Under the pieces are notes generated by a model that ran no database searches, was not told the DNA's origin, and saw only the letters and a program-made list of their open reading frames with translations. Below are positions 7,475 to 16,349 of a stretch of 64,000 nucleotides of DNA, piece by piece. The DNA lies in the NCBI RefSeq assembly GCF_000585375.1, contig NZ_KK073874.1, positions 868,001 through 932,000 of the forward strand. Reading direction: 5' to 3'. Made by a program: the position numbers and the translations under genes. Each line of letters begins with the position of its first letter. Position 1 is the first letter of the stretch. This DNA is from Cryptosporangium arvum DSM 44712. Lineage in GTDB: Bacteria > Actinomycetota > Actinomycetes > Mycobacteriales > Cryptosporangiaceae.

Positions 7475-10002
7475 TGCCCCAGCTCCTCGAAGAGGTGTTG
7501 CCCGAAGTACTCGCCGTTGGCGACGCCGCCGGGCATCGCGAAGAGCGCGCTGGTCTCGTGCCGGATGAAGCGGCTCAGCCGGTCGTTGCCGGCGACCAGG
7601 TTCTGCTGCACCGGGACGAATCCGGTACGCGGGTCGGCCTGCCAGGCCAGGAAGATCAAGCCCGCCTCCACCCCGCCGCCCGGCAGCGGATCCGCGTACG
7701 AGTACCCGCGCCGCAACATCGCCGCGCCCGAGTTGAACGCGGCCGTGGCGAGGCGCATGTGCGAGTCGGCGGGGATCAACGGCTGACCGTCGGCGCCTCG
7801 TTTGCCGAAGTTCGCCGCCGTGGTCTCGACCCCGCCGGAGAGCGGGGCGCCACTGTCCTTCTTCCGCCCGATGACGTGCTCCTGCACGGCGACCGGGAGT
7901 TTCTCCCAGTCGTCCAGCAGCATCCGGATCCGGCGGACGACGAGGTACGAGCCGTTGGTCATCCAGCCGTCGGCGGCGAACACCTGCCGGCCGAACGTCG
8001 CCTCGTCGGGTTTCGGGTTCCTGGTGCCGTCCAGCTGGCCCATCAGGTTGCGGACCGTCGCGCCCTCGTTCGTGGTGACGCCACGGCCGCGGGTGAAGCC
8101 GGCGAACTGCCAGCGGGGGGTCGCCACCCCGGCGGCGAGCTGCTCCAGGGTGCGCAGCGCGGAGTAGACGACGACCGCGTCGTCGGCGGCGACGAGAACC
8201 CCCAGGTCGCCGTCGCTGCGTGACGGGTCGAGCGTTTCGCCCCGGAACGCGGGGAGCGGGGTCAGCGCCGCCGGGCGGGCGGTCGCCGGGAAGCCGGGTC
8301 GGCCGAACAGGCTGGGGCCGAACCCGACCGTGATCGTGAGGGAGGCCGGCCCGCTGTCGGCGGTCATCGTGTCGGTGCGGTCGCTCGCCGGGCGTCCGGC
8401 GGCCAACGCCTCGGCGGCGGTCGTCCAGCGCTGGAGCAGCGAGCGGAGCGCGGCGGCGTCGGCGCCCGGGACCAGGTCGAAGGCGGCGATCCGCGCGTGG
8501 GCCTGGCGCTGCGTCGGGGTGGCGATGCCGGCCTGGCGGGCGCCGTGGAACGGCACGGTCTGGCGGCCGACCGAGCCGAGCGGCACGGTGCCGACCTCCG
8601 GCGTGGCCGCCGGCGGTTCGGGGCTCGCGGCCGCCTGCAGCCCTGCCCCGGCGACGGCTCCGGCCCCGCCCGCCACGGCCAGCCCCACCGCCTGCCGCCG
8701 ACTGATCCGCCCGCCCCGGGCTCGCATCCCCGGCGCACCCGCCGCACTCACCGCCCCGACCGGCTCCCCGGGTGCCCCGACGGGCTCGCGCGGCCCCGTG
8801 GCCGGCTCACGCGGCACGGCACCCTGCTCGCGCGGCTCCTCGCCCGGTTCGTTCCGCGCCGTAGCGGGCTCGCGCGCCCCGGCAATCGCCGCATCCGGCG
8901 CAGCGTCCGGGGCCGCGTCCGGCGTCGCGTCCGGCGTCGCGTCCGGTGCCGCATCCGGCGTCGCGGCCGGTGTCGCGTCCGGGGCGAGGGCTGCGGCCGG
9001 TGTCGGGACGGCCGGTCGGAGGTGGCGTCCGCGGACGAGGTGGAGGGCCAACGCACCCACCAGCCCGAGCCCGGCTCCGAGCCCCACCGCCACCGAGAGC
9101 CGGTCCACCACCAGCGGCAGAACCGTCGGCGCCGACGAGCGCCAGAAAACCGGCAGGTCCGGAAAACCGGACGCGACCGCGACGCAGACCCCCACCACCG
9201 CCGCCGCCCACGGACCGGCGTCGTGCCGCCGAACCAGCAGCCAGATCGCCAGCCCGCCGATCGCCCACACCGCGAACTGCGGCAGCAGCGACACCACCTG
9301 GTTCGACTGCTCCAACCGCGCCACCCCGACGCTGTGCGCGACATCCGACACCACGACCGCGCCGACCACGAAGGCCAACCCCCGGCGAAGCAGGAGAGCA
9401 GGCACCGCCAGAAGCGCCAGAACCCCGGCGAACCATCCCCACGGCGCCGGCCCGGGCACCCAGGCGAGCACCCCGGTGCCCGCCAGCGCCTCACCGCGGT
9501 AGTCGAGCGTGACCGTCCACCGGCTGATCTCGTGGAACTCGTCCGGCGCTTGGCTCACCAGCGGCGGGAGCGTCGTCTGCATCCAGTGGGTGCGGTGGTC
9601 GTGCCAGCGGAACGACTGGTCGTCCGAGAGCTTCCGCCAGCGGGGCGGCTTACGCGGGTCCGCGCCCGCCGGCACGGTGGTCACGCCGAACCGGTCCGCG
9701 TTCAGGTAGTAGGCCGGGGAGTTCTCGTTGACGAACACCCCACCCGGGCCGATCTTCGCGTAGGGCTCGTCCTGGTACCCACGCACGACGACGTCGGTGT
9801 CGGTCGAGTTCCGGGCTTCGAGCTTGCTGCCGTTCTCCACCACGCTCAGCTCGACGCCGGGCACCCCGTCGTAGTGCTCGAGCGTCGTGCGGAAGTTCGT
9901 CGCGCCGACACCGCCGACGGTGTGCGCGGCTGCCGGCCCGGCACCGATCGCGAGCAACGCCGTGACCAGCGCTCCGATCACAGCCACCCGACGCAACCAC
10001 AT
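7471..10002 (-). CDS. Membrane protein fused to DyP-type heme peroxidase
   Basis: An 843-residue fusion. Residues 1-26 are a Sec signal peptide ending in GPAAA, so the mature N-terminus is His27. Residues 27-180 form an ectodomain of unknown family with a cluster RWHDHRTHW. About five membrane helices span residues 185-325. A linker (331-425) holds PDAA/PDAT repeats. A twin-arginine motif, SRRQAVGLAVAGG, starts at 434, followed by a hydrophobic stretch. Residues 470-843 are a complete DyP/EfeB peroxidase with GQLDG at 655-659 and proximal heme ligand His748 in DSHMRLA. The normal DyP family is about 400 residues, so the N-terminal half is extra. Heme peroxidation at the outer membrane face, with the coupled cupredoxin, is inferred. 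Confidence 0.85.
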   Translation of the reverse strand: MWLRRVAVIGALVTALLAIGAGPAAAHTVGGVGATNFRTTLEHYDGVPGVELSVVENGSKLEARNSTDTDVVVRGYQDEPYAKIGPGGVFVNENSPAYYLNADRFGVTTVPAGADPRKPPRWRKLSDDQSFRWHDHRTHWMQTTLPPLVSQAPDEFHEISRWTVTLDYRGEALAGTGVLAWVPGPAPWGWFAGVLALLAVPALLLRRGLAFVVGAVVVSDVAHSVGVARLEQSNQVVSLLPQFAVWAIGGLAIWLLVRRHDAGPWAAAVVGVCVAVASGFPDLPVFWRSSAPTVLPLVVDRLSVAVGLGAGLGLVGALALHLVRGRHLRPAVPTPAAALAPDATPAATPDAAPDATPDATPDAAPDAAPDAAIAGAREPATARNEPGEEPREQGAVPREPATGPREPVGAPGEPVGAVSAAGAPGMRARGGRISRRQAVGLAVAGGAGAVAGAGLQAAASPEPPAATPEVGTVPLGSVGRQTVPFHGARQAGIATPTQRQAHARIAAFDLVPGADAAALRSLLQRWTTAAEALAAGRPASDRTDTMTADSGPASLTITVGFGPSLFGRPGFPATARPAALTPLPAFRGETLDPSRSDGDLGVLVAADDAVVVYSALRTLEQLAAGVATPRWQFAGFTRGRGVTTNEGATVRNLMGQLDGTRNPKPDEATFGRQVFAADGWMTNGSYLVVRRIRMLLDDWEKLPVAVQEHVIGRKKDSGAPLSGGVETTAANFGKRGADGQPLIPADSHMRLATAAFNSGAAMLRRGYSYADPLPGGGVEAGLIFLAWQADPRTGFVPVQQNLVAGNDRLSRFIRHETSALFAMPGGVANGEYFGQHLFEELGQ
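8890..8985 (-). repeat. Tandem 12-base coding repeat (PDAA/PDAT linker)
   Basis: About eight imperfect copies of a 12-base unit (GCGTCCGGCGTC and variants on the plus strand) encode the repeated tetrapeptides PDAT, PDAA and APDA in the linker of the DyP fusion. The repeat lies between the last membrane helix and the internal Tat signal. It is likely to vary in copy number among strains, giving a flexible spacer. Confidence 0.75.
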
Positions 10003-10146
10003 GCACGAACCCGCAATCTCCTAGAGCCGACGTCCTGGGGTTGGTCGCTCGGGCGTCGCCCGCAGTTCCCCGAAGATCGAGATCGTCGTCACTGCGCCGA
10101 CGGCTGCTGGTTGCCTTGCTCCCGTGAGGGATTACGGTTTGTCGCC

Positions 10147-11373
10147 GTGACGTCCGTCTTCCCCTCTGAAATGGTCACAGTCGTCGGTATCGGTGCTGAC
10201 GGCTGGGCCGGGCTCGGGGACCCCGCACGTGACGCACTCCGCTCGGCCGAGGTCGTGTTCGGTAGTCGGCGTCAGCTCGGCCTGCTCCCCACCGATGTTC
10301 CGGCGGAGCGGATCTCCTGGCCACGGCCCATGATGCCGTCGATACCGTCGTTGCTCGCGGCCAACGCGGAGCGCCGGATCGCGGTGCTGGCCAGCGGCGA
10401 CCCCATGTTCTTCGGCGTCGGTTCGACGCTCGTGCGCCAGCTCGGGGCCGACCGTGTGCGGGTGTTCTCGCACCCGTCGTCGATCTCGCTGGCGTGCGCC
10501 CGGCTGGGCTGGCCGGAGGAGAAGATCGAGATCGTGAGCCTGGTGGGCCGCCCGACCGAGCGGCTGCACACGGCGATCCACCCGGGGCGTCGGGTACTGG
10601 CGCTGAGCGCGGACGGGACGACGCCGGGCGCGGTGGCGTCGTTGCTGGTCTCGCGGGGATACGGCGCGAGCACGCTGACCGTGCTGGAGCAGCTGGGCTC
10701 CGCCGACGAAGCGCGCCGGACCGTCCGGGCCGACGAATGGGACGGCGAGACCACGGCCGCGCTGAACGTGATCGCGATCGACTGCGTCGCGTCGCCGGAC
10801 GCCGCGCTGCTGCCGCTCGTCCCCGGCCTGCCGGACGAGGCGTACGACCACGACGGCCAGCTGACCAAGCGCGAGATCCGGGCGATCACGCTGGCCCGGC
10901 TCGCGCCGATGCCCGGGCAGCTGCTCTGGGACGTCGGCGCGGGCGCGGGCAGCATCGCGATCGAGTGGCTGCGCACGGACCGTTCCTGCCGGGCGGTCGC
11001 GATCGAGCACCGGCCCGACCGGGCCGCGCGGCTCTCGGGCAACGCCGCGTCGCTCGGGGTACCGGGCCTGACCGTGGAGGTGGGGTCGGTGCCGGGCGCG
11101 CTGGCCGGCCTCGACGCGCCGGACGCCGTGTTCATCGGGGGCGCGGTGACCGCCGACGGGGTCGTCGACGCGTGCTGGGAAGCGCTGAAACCCGGCGGCC
11201 GGCTGGTGGCGAACGCGGTGACGATCGAGTCGGAGGCCGTGTTGGCTCGCTGGCAGGCGTCGCTGGGCGGCGACCTGACCCGGGTCTCGATCAGCCGGGC
11301 CGCGCCGGTCGGCGGGTTCCTCGGGTGGAAGCCGATGATGCCGGTGACGCAGTGGGTGGTGACGAAGCGGTGA
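10147..11373 (+). CDS. cobL: Precorrin-6Y C5,15-methyltransferase (decarboxylating)
   Basis: A 408-residue CobL with the CbiE-like methylase fused to the CbiT-like methylase. The N-terminal domain (about 10-200) carries the VVGIGADGW start and the tetrapyrrole-methylase loop LASGDPMFFG. The C-terminal domain (about 215-408) has a SAM-binding motif, LLWDVGAGAGSIAIEW. The enzyme methylates C5 and C15 and removes the acetate side chain in the aerobic B12 pathway. GTG 10147 is preferred, with a GAGGG about 17 bases upstream; ATG 10171 is the alternative. Its stop overlaps the GTG of cobM. Confidence 0.93.
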   Translation: MTSVFPSEMVTVVGIGADGWAGLGDPARDALRSAEVVFGSRRQLGLLPTDVPAERISWPRPMMPSIPSLLAANAERRIAVLASGDPMFFGVGSTLVRQLGADRVRVFSHPSSISLACARLGWPEEKIEIVSLVGRPTERLHTAIHPGRRVLALSADGTTPGAVASLLVSRGYGASTLTVLEQLGSADEARRTVRADEWDGETTAALNVIAIDCVASPDAALLPLVPGLPDEAYDHDGQLTKREIRAITLARLAPMPGQLLWDVGAGAGSIAIEWLRTDRSCRAVAIEHRPDRAARLSGNAASLGVPGLTVEVGSVPGALAGLDAPDAVFIGGAVTADGVVDACWEALKPGGRLVANAVTIESEAVLARWQASLGGDLTRVSISRAAPVGGFLGWKPMMPVTQWVVTKR

Positions 11374-12116
11374 CAGTGCATTTCATCGGGGCCGGACCGG
11401 GCGCGGCGGATCTGATGACGCTGCGCGGGAAAGCGCTCATCGAGTCGTCGCCGGTGTGCTTGTACGCGGGTTCGCTCGTCCCGGCGGAGTTACTCGCGTG
11501 GTGCCCGGCCGGGGCGCGGCTCGTCGACACCGCCGCGCTGAACCTGGACGAGATCGTCGCCGAGCTGGTCGCGGCGGACGCGGCCGGCCTGGACGTGGCC
11601 CGGCTGCACTCCGGCGACCCGTCGGTGTTCAGCGCGATGGCCGAGCAGATGCGCCGGCTCGACGCGCTCGGCCTGGACTACGACGTGACGCCGGGTGTCC
11701 CGGCGTTCGCGGCGGCGGCCGCGTCGCTGAAGCACGAGCTCACCGTGCCGGGGGTCGGGCAGACCGTGATCCTCACGCGGACGTCGGCGCGCGCGACGCC
11801 GATGCCGCCGGGCGAGGACCTGGCGACGCTGGGCGCGAGCCGGGCGACGCTGGTGCTGCACCTGGCCGTGCAGCGGATCTCCGAGGTGGTCGCGGAGCTC
11901 GTGCCGAACTACGGCGCTTCGTGCCCGGTCGCGGTGGTCGCGCGGGCGAGCCGGGCCGACGAGGTGGTGCTGCGTGGAACGCTCGGCGACATCGCGGACG
12001 CGGTGGCCGGGGCCGGCATCGTCCGGACCGCGGTGATCGTCGTCGGGTCGGTGCTGACCGCCTCGGAGTTCTCGGACTCGCACCTGTACTCGGCCATCCG
12101 GTGTCGAGAGTCCTGA
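11370..12116 (+). CDS. cobM: Precorrin-4 C11-methyltransferase
   Basis: A 248-residue tetrapyrrole methylase. It begins with VHFIGAGPGAADLMTLRG, the family's glycine-rich opening, and has LHSGDPSVFSAM and the CobM-type core DVTPGVPAFAAAAASLKHEL. It adds the C11 methyl group to precorrin-4 using SAM in the cytoplasm. GTG 11370 overlaps the cobL stop (GTGA), and the 3' end overlaps the cobK start by 16 bases, giving a tightly coupled cobL-cobM-cobK operon. Confidence 0.94.
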   Translation: MTVHFIGAGPGAADLMTLRGKALIESSPVCLYAGSLVPAELLAWCPAGARLVDTAALNLDEIVAELVAADAAGLDVARLHSGDPSVFSAMAEQMRRLDALGLDYDVTPGVPAFAAAAASLKHELTVPGVGQTVILTRTSARATPMPPGEDLATLGASRATLVLHLAVQRISEVVAELVPNYGASCPVAVVARASRADEVVLRGTLGDIADAVAGAGIVRTAVIVVGSVLTASEFSDSHLYSAIRCRES

Positions 12117-12826
12117 TCCTCGGCGGCACCGGCGACGCCCGCCGGTTGGCGTCGTTGCTGATCGGCGGCCACGACGTGGTCAGTTCACTGGCGGGGAGGG
12201 TGCGTTCGCCGCTGCTCCCGCCGGGCGAGGTGCGGATCGGTGGGTTCGGCGGGGTCGACGGGCTGGCCGCGTACCTGCCGGGTTTCGACGCGGTGATCGA
12301 CGCGACCCATCCGTTCGCGGCCCGGATGACCGCACACGCGGTCGAGGCGTGCGCGCGGGTGGGGGTGCCGCTGGCGGTGCTGCGGCGCCCGGGGTGGGAC
12401 GAGGAGCCCGGTGACCGCTGGGTGCGCGTCCCGTCCGTTGCCGACGCCGCCGAGGCGCTGTCGCCCGGGCAGCGCGTGTTCCTGACCACGGGCGTCCGTG
12501 GCCTGGACGCGTTCGCGGGGGGTGACCAGTGGTTCCTGATCCGGTGCGTCGACCCGCCGTCGGTTCCGTTGCCGCCGCGCTCGTCCGTGCTCCTCGCCCG
12601 CGGGCCGTTCGCCTACGCCGACGAACTCGCCCTCCTGCGCGAGCACTCGATCGACGTCGTGGTGACGAAGGACAGCGGGGGACGCGCCACGTACCCGAAA
12701 CTCGAGGCGGCCCGCACCCTGGGCCTCCCGGTGGTCATGATCACGCGCCCCGTCCTCCCACCCTCCGCCAGCACGGTCGGCACCCCGGAGGCCGCCGCCC
12801 GCTGGTTGGAGAGTCAGGCCGGATAG
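12101..12826 (+). CDS. cobK: Precorrin-6A reductase
   Basis: A 241-residue CobK/CbiJ-family reductase that uses NADPH to reduce precorrin-6A. Visible marks are the nucleotide-binding VLILGGTGDARRLA at the N-terminus, VIDATHPFAARMT at about residues 65-77 and VVTKDSGG near residue 190. The GTG start lies inside the end of cobM. The 3' end overlaps the converging cobIJ gene by 13 bases (12814-12826). Length matches the family. Confidence 0.92.
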   Translation: MSRVLILGGTGDARRLASLLIGGHDVVSSLAGRVRSPLLPPGEVRIGGFGGVDGLAAYLPGFDAVIDATHPFAARMTAHAVEACARVGVPLAVLRRPGWDEEPGDRWVRVPSVADAAEALSPGQRVFLTTGVRGLDAFAGGDQWFLIRCVDPPSVPLPPRSSVLLARGPFAYADELALLREHSIDVVVTKDSGGRATYPKLEAARTLGLPVVMITRPVLPPSASTVGTPEAAARWLESQAG

Positions 12827-14316
12827 CGCCGCGGGGTGTAGACGGTGTGCCCGTCGGTGCGGGTCTGGGACGAACCGACGATGAGCAGCGTGCGCATGTC
12901 GATGTCGGCGGGGTCCAGTTCGCCGAGCCGGACGATCCGGACGCTCTCCTCCGGGCCGCCGACGTCCCGGCCGACGACGACCGGGGTGTCGGCGTCGCGG
13001 TGTTCGAGCAGCAGCGCCTTCGCGGCGACGATCTGCTCGCGCCGGCTCTTCGACGCGGGGTTGTAGATCGCGATCACGAAGTCCGCGGCCGCGGCGGCGG
13101 CCAGCCGGGACGAGATGACGTCCCAGGGCTTGAGGCGGTCGGAGAGCGACAGGATGCAGAAGTCGTGGCCGAGCGGCGCACCGACGCGGCTCGCCACCGC
13201 CTGGGCCGCGGTCAGGCCCGGCACGACCCGGACCGGCACGTGTTTCCAGCGCGGCTCCTCCGCGACCTCGAGCACGGCCGCGGCCATCGCGAAGACACCG
13301 GGGTCGCCGGAGGACACCACGGCCACCCGGGCGCCCCGCGCGGCCAGGTCCAGCGCGAACGCGGCCCGCTCGGCCTCGACCCGGTTGTCCGACGGGTGGC
13401 GGCGCTGGCGCGGGTTGGCCGGGACCCGGTCGAGGTACGGGCCGTAGCCGACCAGGTCGTCGGCGGCCGCGAGCGCCGCCTGCGACTCCGGCGTCTGCCA
13501 CTCCCGCCCGGCCGGGCCCAGCCCCACCACGACGACTTCGCCCGTCGACGCCGTGCTCGGAGCGGCCGGCGCCGGGGCGAGATCGGACAGGCCGGGGGAG
13601 AGGCGGCTCGGAAGCACCGCGATCGAGAAGTACGGCACGGTCTCCGGATCGACGTCGGCCAGCGGCGCCGTGCGCTCGGACGGCGTCGTCGCCCGCTCCA
13701 CGTACCAGGCCTCGTCGAGCCGGCCGGCCGTCTCGAGCGCCTCACGCACCGCGCCGAACGTGCGGCCGAGCTTCATGATCACGGCGGGGTCGTCCCCGGC
13801 CAGCCGGGCGGCAAGCGTCGCCGACGGCAGCGTTCCCGGCAGCACGGTGAGCACTTCGTCCCGCTCCACCAGGGGCCGCCCGAGCGTCGCGGAGGCCCCG
13901 CTCACCGACGTCACGCCGGGCACCACCGTGGCCTCGTAGCGGGGTGCCAGCCGCTTGTGCAGGTGCATGTACGAGCCGTAGAAGAAGGGGTCGCCTTCGG
14001 CCAGCACCACGACGTCCCGGCCGGCGTCGAGGTGGGCGGCCAGCCGCGCCGCACACGATTCGTAGAACTCGTCGAGTGCGCCCTGGTACCCGCCGGGGTG
14101 CGAGGTGGCCTCGGTGGTGACCGGATAGATCAGCTGCTCTTCGATCTGGCCTTCGCGCAGGTACGGGGCCGCCACCGAACGCGCGATGCTCCGCCCGTGC
14201 CGCGCGGAGTGGTAGACGACCACTTCGGCCGCGGAGATGAGGCGGGCCGCCTTCACGGTGACCAGCTCCGGGTCCCCCGGTCCCAGACCGACGCCGTACA
14301 ACCGTCCGCTCATCAC
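12814..14316 (-). CDS. cobIJ: Fused precorrin-2 C20- / precorrin-3B C17-methyltransferase
   Basis: A 500-residue fusion of two SAM-dependent tetrapyrrole methylases. The CobI half (about 1-240) begins LYGVGLGPGDPELVTVKA and includes LAEGDPFFYGSYMHL. The CobJ half (about 255-500) begins VVVVGLGPAGREWQTPE and includes SSGDPGVFAMAAAVLEV and IAIYNPASKSRR. CobI makes precorrin-3A; CobJ methylates C17 with ring contraction after CobG has acted. A CobIJ fusion is common in actinomycetes. The start overlaps the cobH stop (14313-14316). Confidence 0.95.
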   Translation of the reverse strand: MMSGRLYGVGLGPGDPELVTVKAARLISAAEVVVYHSARHGRSIARSVAAPYLREGQIEEQLIYPVTTEATSHPGGYQGALDEFYESCAARLAAHLDAGRDVVVLAEGDPFFYGSYMHLHKRLAPRYEATVVPGVTSVSGASATLGRPLVERDEVLTVLPGTLPSATLAARLAGDDPAVIMKLGRTFGAVREALETAGRLDEAWYVERATTPSERTAPLADVDPETVPYFSIAVLPSRLSPGLSDLAPAPAAPSTASTGEVVVVGLGPAGREWQTPESQAALAAADDLVGYGPYLDRVPANPRQRRHPSDNRVEAERAAFALDLAARGARVAVVSSGDPGVFAMAAAVLEVAEEPRWKHVPVRVVPGLTAAQAVASRVGAPLGHDFCILSLSDRLKPWDVISSRLAAAAAADFVIAIYNPASKSRREQIVAAKALLLEHRDADTPVVVGRDVGGPEESVRIVRLGELDPADIDMRTLLIVGSSQTRTDGHTVYTPRRYPA

Positions 14317-14942
14317 TCTTCCTCGCTGGCCAGCGCGTTGAGCGCCCCGGCCGTCATCGCGCTGCCGCCCCGGCGTCCGCGCACGATCAGGTACTCGAGC
14401 CCGAGGTCGTTGGCCGCCAGCGCCTCCTTTGACTCCGCGGCGCCGACGAAGCCCACCGGGATGCCGAGCACGGCCGCGGGGCGCGGCGCCCCGGCCGCGA
14501 TCATCTCGAGCAGGTGGAACAGGGCCGTGGGGGCGTTGCCGATCGCGACGACGGAACCTTCCAGGTGCTCACGCCAGAGTTCGAGGGCGGCCGCACTGCG
14601 GGTGGTGCCGAGCGACGAAGCCAGCGACGGCACGCGGGCGTCGTTGAGCGTGCAGATCACCTCGTTCGACGCCGGGAGGCGGCGGCGGGTCACCCCCGAG
14701 GCCACCATCTGCGCGTCGCAGAGGATCGGTGCGCCGGACCGCAGTGCCCCGATCGCTCCCGACACCGCGCCGGGGGAGAACGCCAGATCGTCGACCAGGT
14801 CGACCATGCCGCAGGAGTGGATCATGCGGACCGCCACCCGGGCGACGTCCTCCGGGAGGCCGCTCAGGTCGGCCTCCGACCGGATGATCGCGAACGAATG
14901 CCGGTAGATCTCCGCACCGTCGCGGATGTACTGCCCACTCAA
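14313..14942 (-). CDS. cobH: Precorrin-8X methylmutase
   Basis: A 209-residue CobH that moves the C11 methyl to C12, forming hydrogenobyrinic acid. The catalytic His is His42 in MIHSCGMVDL. The family core VASGVTRRRLP and NAPTALF motifs are present. The start is TTG 14942: an AGGAGG site lies eight bases before it, the resulting length equals known CobH proteins, and it overlaps the cobG stop as TTGA. Longer in-frame starts upstream run through cobG and give a spurious Arg-rich extension. Confidence 0.93.
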   Translation of the reverse strand: MSGQYIRDGAEIYRHSFAIIRSEADLSGLPEDVARVAVRMIHSCGMVDLVDDLAFSPGAVSGAIGALRSGAPILCDAQMVASGVTRRRLPASNEVICTLNDARVPSLASSLGTTRSAAALELWREHLEGSVVAIGNAPTALFHLLEMIAAGAPRPAAVLGIPVGFVGAAESKEALAANDLGLEYLIVRGRRGGSAMTAGALNALASEEE

Positions 14943-16087
14943 CGCGTGTTCCTCCTGGCGGCGGCCACGGCCGCGGGTAGCTCGTCGACACCGACGGGTT
15001 CGCCGTCGACCTGGTATCCGTCCGCGGTGGCCAGAACGTCCACATGGACGCCGGCCGGGTGCCCGCACCGCCGCTCGCACCCCGCGAAGTGCACGGGAAG
15101 CAGTTCACCGGGGTGGAGGAGCGCCGTCCCCGCGTCGGCCCGGACGTCGGCGCGTGACTTGGCGCACCCGGGGAGACCCGTGCAGGCCGACGCGCTCGCC
15201 CAGGCCGACGCGGGATCGGTGACCAGCCCCGCCTCGGCCAGCGGAGTCAGCGCCTCCGCCCCCACGCCCGGCAGCACCACCCCCCGCCACGGCGTGACGA
15301 TGATCTCGCCCCGCGCCACCCCGGCGATCGCGTCCATCTGGGTTGCGGTGAGCCGCCCCAGGGGCACCACCACCCCCAGCGCCCCCGCGAGTACACCGAT
15401 CGGGTCGGCGCCGCGGTGCGACGGAAGAGCGGAGGGTTCGACCAGGTCGCAGGCCAGCGCCGACCGCATCCGGCCGGCGACCCGCGCCACGGCGTCGTCG
15501 AGCTCGGACAGACGCCAGGCCTTGGAGGCCTGAGCGACGCGCTCCAGCAGGAAGCACCGCGCGGCGGCGATCAGGGCCGGAACGGCCTGGTCGGCCCGGA
15601 CCCGCAGCCCGCTGTCGACGCCGGCCAGCAGCACCGGCACCGGCTCGGAGCCGAGCAGGACGGTCACGTCGGCGCGCAACGAGACCACGTCCCGATCGGT
15701 GTCGATCGCGAACAGGAACCGGCCGGGCAGGTCGGCCAGTTCCGGGGATGCGCAGAGCGCCCGGTCGAGCGCGGATACCACCGCACCGAGCCCTCCCAGC
15801 GGCGACGCGACGACGTTGCGTACCCGCTCGTGCGTGGCCGAGGGCAGCAGGCCGGCGTCGGCCAGCCGCGAGGCCAGCGCGTCCGGATCCGTGACGCCCC
15901 TGATCTGCAGATTCGCCCGAGATGTGAGCTCCAGTGGGGCGAAGTCGCGCAACGCACGCCACTGGGTGAGGCTCACCACACCGCCGGGGATCCGCACCCG
16001 TGCCAGGCCGCCGTCGGCCGCCTCGTGCACCTGCAACGCGCCTGGGCAGCTGTCGGCAGCCTGGCGGAAGGGCACGGCGGTGGGCAT
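14939..16087 (-). CDS. cobG: Precorrin-3B synthase (oxygen-dependent)
   Basis: A 382-residue sulfite/nitrite-reductase-like protein. CobG converts precorrin-3A to precorrin-3B with molecular oxygen and marks the aerobic B12 route. The iron-sulfur ligands are Cys302, Cys308, Cys337 and Cys341 (CTGLPGC and CERRC). Two half-domains of the ferredoxin-like repeat are recognisable, for example SRANLQIRGV near residue 60. ATG 16087 is chosen because the protein then opens with the family-like PFRQAADSCPGAL. It heads the cobG-cobH-cobIJ operon, with start/stop overlaps throughout. Confidence 0.9.
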   Translation of the reverse strand: MPTAVPFRQAADSCPGALQVHEAADGGLARVRIPGGVVSLTQWRALRDFAPLELTSRANLQIRGVTDPDALASRLADAGLLPSATHERVRNVVASPLGGLGAVVSALDRALCASPELADLPGRFLFAIDTDRDVVSLRADVTVLLGSEPVPVLLAGVDSGLRVRADQAVPALIAAARCFLLERVAQASKAWRLSELDDAVARVAGRMRSALACDLVEPSALPSHRGADPIGVLAGALGVVVPLGRLTATQMDAIAGVARGEIIVTPWRGVVLPGVGAEALTPLAEAGLVTDPASAWASASACTGLPGCAKSRADVRADAGTALLHPGELLPVHFAGCERRCGHPAGVHVDVLATADGYQVDGEPVGVDELPAAVAAARRNTR

Positions 16088-16159
16088 AGCCCGGATGCTA
16101 CGTGTCGCTCCGGTGATCCCCCTTGGGCCCACTTGACGATTGCGACCCTGATCACCAGT

Positions 16160-16335
16160 GTTGAAAGGCCATGAGCGGTGTCAGGTGGAGGAAGCCGGTG
16201 TGAATCCGGCGCGGTCCCGCCACTGTCACCGGGGAGCGAGCCTGCATCTTCAGCCACTGCATCAGCGCGGGAAGGCAGCAGGGGAGTGTCGATCCGGGAG
16301 CCAGGAGACTCCAGGTACCGCTGACCACGACCCGG
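16160..16335 (+). promoter_or_regulatory. Cobalamin riboswitch upstream of cobN
   Basis: This segment has the hallmark pieces of an AdoCbl riboswitch: the core around 16190-16226 running through GGTGTGAATCCGGCGCGGTC to CGCCACTGT (the B12 box), and a downstream GGGAGCCAGGAGACTCC at 16296-16312. AGCGGT at 16174-16179 pairs with ACCGCT at 16317-16322 as the closing P1 helix. It ends about 20 bases before the cobN start, so adenosylcobalamin should repress cobN. No equivalent is seen upstream of cobL or cobG. Confidence 0.92.
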
Positions 16336-16349
16336 GGCGCGGACCCCGA

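Noticed and set aside
8330-9502. Long plus-strand frame over the DyP fusion
   Set aside because: It is Arg/Pro/Ala-rich with no motif and is a shadow of the minus-strand gene.
14943-15080. Longer cobH reading frame on the minus strand
   Set aside because: The added part is Arg-rich and lies inside cobG; TTG 14942 has a good ribosome site and gives the right length.
16158-16349. Extended cobN N-terminus starting at 16158
   Set aside because: The added codons are the riboswitch itself and the family begins near GTG 16350.
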